Assembly (NCBI GenBank): GCA_000747625.2
Contig: JQDQ01000187.1
Span: 1-43,470, forward strand
Origin: Smithella sp. SCADC
GTDB taxonomy: Bacteria > Desulfobacterota > Syntrophia > Syntrophales > Smithellaceae
DNA length: 43,470 nucleotides
Direction of reading: 5' to 3'
In this document: piece by piece, positions 39,091-43,470 of the stretch
How positions within the stretch are numbered: position 1 is the first letter of the stretch
Layout: every line of letters begins with the position of its first letter
Notes under the pieces: model-generated
Seen by the model: only the letters and a program-made list of their open reading frames with translations
Database searches by the model: none
Told to the model about the DNA's origin: nothing
Program-made: the position numbers and the translations under genes

Positions 39091-40071
39091 TTACCCTGCG
39101 CTGTATTTCCAGCAGGAAACAAAATGTCCGGGTTCAACTTCCGAAAGCGACGGCTTTATTCGCGCACAATCTTCTACGGCTAAAGAACACCTGTCATGAA
39201 AACGGCAGCCCTGGACAAAATCATATAAACCCGGAACAGATCCGGGAATTGTTTTTAGATATTCTCCTCTTTGCAAAGATCTCACGCATCTGGCCGGAAC
39301 CGATTCCAGTAAACCCTGAGTATAAGGATGCAGAGGATTGTCGAATATTTTTTCCACGGCCGCACTTTCCACTATTTCCCCCGCATACATTACCGCAACT
39401 TTTTGAGCCGCCTCAGCAACCACTCCCAAATCATGAGTAATTAAAACGACAGCCATCTTATTTTTCTGTTTCAAACCGGAGATCAAATCCAGAATCTGCG
39501 CCTGAATGGTAACATCCAGCGCCGTTGTCGGTTCATCGGCCAGCATTAGCCTCGGATGACAGGACATGGCCATGGCAATCATTACCCGCTGGCGCATACC
39601 GCCGCTGAAATTATGCGGATAATCCATCGCCCGTTTTTGCGGATCGGGAATTCCCACTTCACGTAACTGCTCAACGCTCAACTCCATGGCTTGCTTTGCC
39701 GGAAGATGCTGATGCAGGCGAATGGCCTCGGCTATCTGTTCACCAATGCGAAAAACAGGATTGAGGGAAGTCATTGGCTCCTGAAAAACCATGGCAATTT
39801 CACTACCGCGTTTAGCGCGCATTTCTTCATCTGATATTTTTAATAAATCTATTCCGGAAAAAAATATTTCGCCATTAATGATTTTGCCGTTGGCGGGAAT
39901 GAGCCGCATAATGGAAAGGGCCAGCATTGTTTTACCACATCCGGATTCGCCGACAATGCCCATGGTTTCACCGGAATTGACTTCCAGCGAAACTCCGTTG
40001 ACAGCATTAATTCTTCCCTGTGTGGTATCAAATGCTGTTTGTAAGTCTTTTATTTCCAGAAGCGGCGGCAT
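39091..40071 (-). CDS. Oligopeptide/dipeptide ABC transporter ATP-binding protein (OppD/DppD-like)
   Basis: [73 protein letters not shown]. Confidence 0.94.
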   Translation of the reverse strand: MPPLLEIKDLQTAFDTTQGRINAVNGVSLEVNSGETMGIVGESGCGKTMLALSIMRLIPANGKIINGEIFFSGIDLLKISDEEMRAKRGSEIAMVFQEPMTSLNPVFRIGEQIAEAIRLHQHLPAKQAMELSVEQLREVGIPDPQKRAMDYPHNFSGGMRQRVMIAMAMSCHPRLMLADEPTTALDVTIQAQILDLISGLKQKNKMAVVLITHDLGVVAEAAQKVAVMYAGEIVESAAVEKIFDNPLHPYTQGLLESVPARCVRSLQRGEYLKTIPGSVPGLYDFVQGCRFHDRCSLAVEDCARIKPSLSEVEPGHFVSCWKYSAG

Positions 40072-40076
40072 ATCTT

Positions 40077-41576
40077 CTATCTTTGGGCGCGATTACGCAG
40101 GAATTCCACAAGTAATCGAACAGTGACCCCCGATGCCCCTTTGGGGATATAAGTTTTATCTTTAGTCGTCCAGGCCGGACCGGCGATATCCAGATGCACC
40201 CAGGGCGAATCTCCGGCAAATTTGCTTAAAAACGCGGCGGCAGTGATTGTGCTGGCAGCCCGGCCGCTGCTGTTTTTATAATCGGCAATATCGCTTTTGA
40301 TAAGTTCGTGATAGCTTTCCCACAGGGGCAGTTCCCAGACAAGCTCTCCGGTAGTTTGAGCGGCACTGTTTATTTCGCTTTTAAGTTTATCATCCGTCCC
40401 CAGCATGCCAATCACATCATCACCCAGTGCTATAACGCAAGCGCCGGTAAGAGTCGCCACATCAACCACCGCTGCCGGCTTCAACTCCGACGCATACGCA
40501 AGGGCATCGGCAAGGATCAGACGCCCCTCGGCATCGGTATTGAGAACTTCAATGGTTTTCCCGGAATATGATTTGACAATATCACCCGGTTTGTAAGCGG
40601 AGCCGCCGGGCATATTTTCCGTGGCGGGAACAAGCGCCACAATATTCAACGGAAGCTGCAAATCGGCCGCCGCCATAATCACACCCATAACTGCAGCGCC
40701 GCCGGACATGTCTGTTTTCATTTCATCCATTTTTTCCGCAGGTTTGATGGAAATTCCGCCACTGTCAAAGGTTAATCCCTTGCCCACCAATACTATCGGC
40801 GCCGCGCTTTTTTTGCCGCCCGCGTACTCCAGAATAATAAACTTCGGCTCTTCGTTGCTTCCGGAGGCAACAGCCAGAAGCGCATTCATGCCCATTTCTT
40901 TCATTTTAGCCTTATTCAGAACCCGGCAGGATACATTTTTTCTGTGCGCGATTTCCTGCGCCTTTTGCGCCATAATGGCCGGTGTCATTTCGTTGGAGGG
41001 AGCGGAAATAAGGTCCCGCGCAAAACAAACGGCTTGTGTAATAATTTGCGCCTTTTTTATTGTCGATTCAATTAAAGAAAAATCTTTTTCATCCGCAACA
41101 ATGGTTAACTGTTCCATCTCTTTCAAATCTTCACGTCCGACGGTTTTAAACGGCGTATATTGATAAAGTCCCAACAGCGAACCTTCCGCTACCGCCTGCG
41201 CCATCTGATCTTTTTTGCGGGGAAGGAGATCTAAATTAATCTCAGTTGCCGCTTCTTTAATATTAAGATTGCGCAGATGCTGCATGATTTTGGCGAAAGC
41301 TCCGCGAAGTTTCTCCAGATTAAATTCATTTTGTTTTCCGAGGCCGACGAGGGCTATTCTTTGTGCCGGCAGAGCACCTCTGGTATAGATTACAGATATT
41401 TGAGAGGGTTTGGCTTCGAAATCGCCGTTATTGATTAATTCGCTGATTAATCCATCGCTGATTTTATCGATCTCCAGCGCATTTCCTGATAGTTTTTTGT
41501 TTTCTTCAAACAACGGCAAAATAATCGCCTGGCTTTTCGTATCGACAAGCTTCCCCTTTTTGACAAATATCTTCAC
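40077..41576 (-). CDS. pepA: Leucyl aminopeptidase (M17)
   Basis: VGKGLTFDSGGISIKPAEKMDEMKTDMSGGAAVMG; NTDAEGRLILADAL. Confidence 0.96.
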   Translation of the reverse strand: MKIFVKKGKLVDTKSQAIILPLFEENKKLSGNALEIDKISDGLISELINNGDFEAKPSQISVIYTRGALPAQRIALVGLGKQNEFNLEKLRGAFAKIMQHLRNLNIKEAATEINLDLLPRKKDQMAQAVAEGSLLGLYQYTPFKTVGREDLKEMEQLTIVADEKDFSLIESTIKKAQIITQAVCFARDLISAPSNEMTPAIMAQKAQEIAHRKNVSCRVLNKAKMKEMGMNALLAVASGSNEEPKFIILEYAGGKKSAAPIVLVGKGLTFDSGGISIKPAEKMDEMKTDMSGGAAVMGVIMAAADLQLPLNIVALVPATENMPGGSAYKPGDIVKSYSGKTIEVLNTDAEGRLILADALAYASELKPAAVVDVATLTGACVIALGDDVIGMLGTDDKLKSEINSAAQTTGELVWELPLWESYHELIKSDIADYKNSSGRAASTITAAAFLSKFAGDSPWVHLDIAGPAWTTKDKTYIPKGASGVTVRLLVEFLRNRAQR

Positions 41577-41786
41577 CTTATCACCCTCCTTAAAAAAAGC
41601 TGTTATGTATTCATTTGAACTTAGTTAACACATACCCTAAAAAAGTCAATTGTTAAGAACTGACCTAAATTGAGAACAAAGCCACAGAAAGGTCTGGTGG
41701 CATCCGGAATGGTCTTTTTTGCATAACCTGAATTTTTATAGTCACTCACCTGAGTTACTAATAAGGCCAACCCGGAGACAATACTA

Positions 41787-41819
41787 AAACCGGTTCAATC
41801 GGCAAGATTGAACCGGTTT
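41787..41819. terminator. Strong symmetric hairpin, candidate terminator of the 41884-43323 gene
   Basis: aaaccggttcaatc ggcaa gattgaaccggttt: perfect 14-bp stem, short T-run on the minus side. Confidence 0.55.
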
Positions 41820-41883
41820 GTACTATAATATTTTGGTGCGCTACATTGCTGCTGGCAGACCTTATATCGGTCATAAGATGCAC

Positions 41884-43323
41884 TTATTTGGTACCGTAAG
41901 CGCAAGTGCTCTTCGCGCAAAACATATTAAAATTCTGAAATTTAATCGTCTGCGTAGATGAACCGGTGGCTTCCGACCACCCGAAAAGCATCGTATCGAA
42001 TGCCTGATGATCGGCTGGGGTAAGCGTAACGATTCGGTTTATCTGCGGCGTCCGATCGCTGTATGCTACGGTTAAATCTTTAAAAGTTGCCAACTGGCTG
42101 TCACTGCACCCCGCACAATCCACCCATGCCTTGGTCGTATATGAGTAGGTGTCATCGACATTCGGTGAAGCTGCCCGGATGATTTCCAACCGGAAGCGAT
42201 GCAAAGTGTTGTCTTCCAGCCAATTATATGAACCGTTTTTGGCGCCGGCGTAGAACCCTCCGGTTCCGTCGCTTTTAATGGAATTCGCGGGAGGATAACC
42301 GCCGCTGCCGCCCGTGCCATGTTGGTTGTCATCAAACGTAGATTTAAGATAACTGGTGCCGCCAATCGTGCAACTTCCGGTCGGATTATCACTCCAATAC
42401 ATCAACGCCATATGATTTTTGTTATCGGTAGGATCATTTCTGCTGTTCGGCTTACAGATATCGGATTCTCTATAATTAGGATAAGTATCAAACTCTATCC
42501 CCATTTGGGGAGGCCGCAAACCATTATCCTTATCATTACCATCGCTTCTTTCCGGTCCGGCGTAACCAAGCAATTCGCCCATTGATGTACCGGCGGGCGC
42601 TCCGCCCGTGCTGTTTTTACTATTATTTGTGCCGTTAACAATGGAAAAAAAATAACCATCCGCCTGAGCCGTGCTGTCACTGGATGAATCAGGAGTCGTG
42701 AAAGTGAATTCATAATAGACGCGCACCCCGATGCCGAACTTGTATTTACCATCAACACAATAACAAATATCCGCGTCACCGCCGTACCAGTAAGAACTGG
42801 AAGAATCCGTAAGGTTATTGCCAAAACTTAAAGTATTATCCGCCAAATTACCCTTTATGGCATCCGCAGTGCCGGTGAAAACAAAATTCTCACTACCTAG
42901 CGGTATTTGAGCACCCATATTTCCGGCTCTCAGATATTGAATGATGGTTTTTTGCGCGGCAAACGATATAATAAACGATTTCTTCGGAGCAACTCCTGCC
43001 GCCGGCTGAATATTATGCAATGTAAATGTCTGGGGTTGCTCGCTATGATTTATCGTCTGCGGAATCCTGCTTTCATAAGTATATTGAAAAATGCCGTTGG
43101 ACAGGGCAATATAAATAGAGCCGTCTTCCGGAGGGTACAGCTCTGCCGTACTGTTAGAATTGTCAAGAATGAGATCATCACCCTGAATGATTGTCTGCGG
43201 CGAATTATACAAATAACCAAGATATAACTCGTTTCCTGGACTTATGGCATAAGGAAAACTCTTGTTAATAATATTACCGTGACAATCTAATATCAAGCAA
43301 ATTCGACGCAGGGTTAATATCAA
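41884..43323 (-). CDS. L-type (legume-like) lectin/ConA-like domain protein; N-terminus uncertain
   Basis: YFFSIVNGTN...GELLGYAGPERSDGNDKDNGLRPPQMGIEFDTYPNYRE...HRFRLEIIR...TIKFQNFNMFC fits an L-type lectin beta-sandwich. Ser/Thr/Asn/Gly-rich; the start is a TTG without a visible signal peptide. Confidence 0.65.
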   Translation of the reverse strand: MILTLRRICLILDCHGNIINKSFPYAISPGNELYLGYLYNSPQTIIQGDDLILDNSNSTAELYPPEDGSIYIALSNGIFQYTYESRIPQTINHSEQPQTFTLHNIQPAAGVAPKKSFIISFAAQKTIIQYLRAGNMGAQIPLGSENFVFTGTADAIKGNLADNTLSFGNNLTDSSSSYWYGGDADICYCVDGKYKFGIGVRVYYEFTFTTPDSSSDSTAQADGYFFSIVNGTNNSKNSTGGAPAGTSMGELLGYAGPERSDGNDKDNGLRPPQMGIEFDTYPNYRESDICKPNSRNDPTDNKNHMALMYWSDNPTGSCTIGGTSYLKSTFDDNQHGTGGSGGYPPANSIKSDGTGGFYAGAKNGSYNWLEDNTLHRFRLEIIRAASPNVDDTYSYTTKAWVDCAGCSDSQLATFKDLTVAYSDRTPQINRIVTLTPADHQAFDTMLFGWSEATGSSTQTIKFQNFNMFCAKSTCAYGTK

Positions 43324-43470
43324 TCTTTGTAGTGGAACTAGCGTAGCACTTCCATCAACACGGCAAATGCACTCTGTTTATACGTGTCCTCCGCTGACGG
43401 AGGATATTGAAAGATAAAATATTTTTGGACAAATTAATTTAAAAATAGTACTTATTAAAAGTCTTAGAAT

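Noticed and set aside
38703-39199. ORFs MGLSGIQNSNHQCIRSIASNHS... / MSCLMDTQLSCPSSLIGHP...
   Set aside because: They translate the 190-bp tandem repeat; identical peptide blocks recur only because the DNA is duplicated.
40621-41163. 180-aa plus-strand ORF
   Set aside because: Antisense to pepA; no recognisable motifs.
41640-41786. Possible riboswitch or ncRNA between pepA and the lectin gene
   Set aside because: No recognisable conserved riboswitch core or paired architecture apart from the terminator-like hairpin at 41787-41819.

Overview
A 43.5 kb bacterial chromosomal window, mostly housekeeping genes with no rRNA or tRNA cluster. Gene content suggests a deltaproteobacterial (Syntrophales-like) genome, but that is inference. 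In order it holds: the 3' end of a tyrosine recombinase abutting tmRNA (ssrA)-smpB; a TtcA-like PP-loop ATPase; eno; plsB; PTS EI/HPr/EIID; a single-polypeptide type IIG-like restriction-modification enzyme; a radical SAM protein between dispersed repeats; a catalytic plus non-catalytic M16 peptidase pair; an M20 peptidase; phoH-pgpH-ybeY; an internally deleted SDR pseudogene touching a MITE-like element; a lytic transglycosylase; comEA-like; lysC-tsaE-acpS-folP-ftsH-tilS; a HAD phosphatase remnant; DUF2520-panB; a parvulin lipoprotein; miaA with a coupled micro-ORF; a MATE transporter; a cold-shock gene with a structured leader; and pepA-oppD-oppF split by an exact 190-bp tandem duplication. 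The window ends in an L-type-lectin-like gene with a doubtful N-terminus. I found no convincing wholly new multi-gene system. The most noteworthy signals are the ssrA/integrase junction, the SDR deletion scar with adjacent MITE-like element, the 190-bp palindromic tandem repeat between oppD and oppF, the csp leader hairpins, and several decayed or small genes absent from the ORF track.
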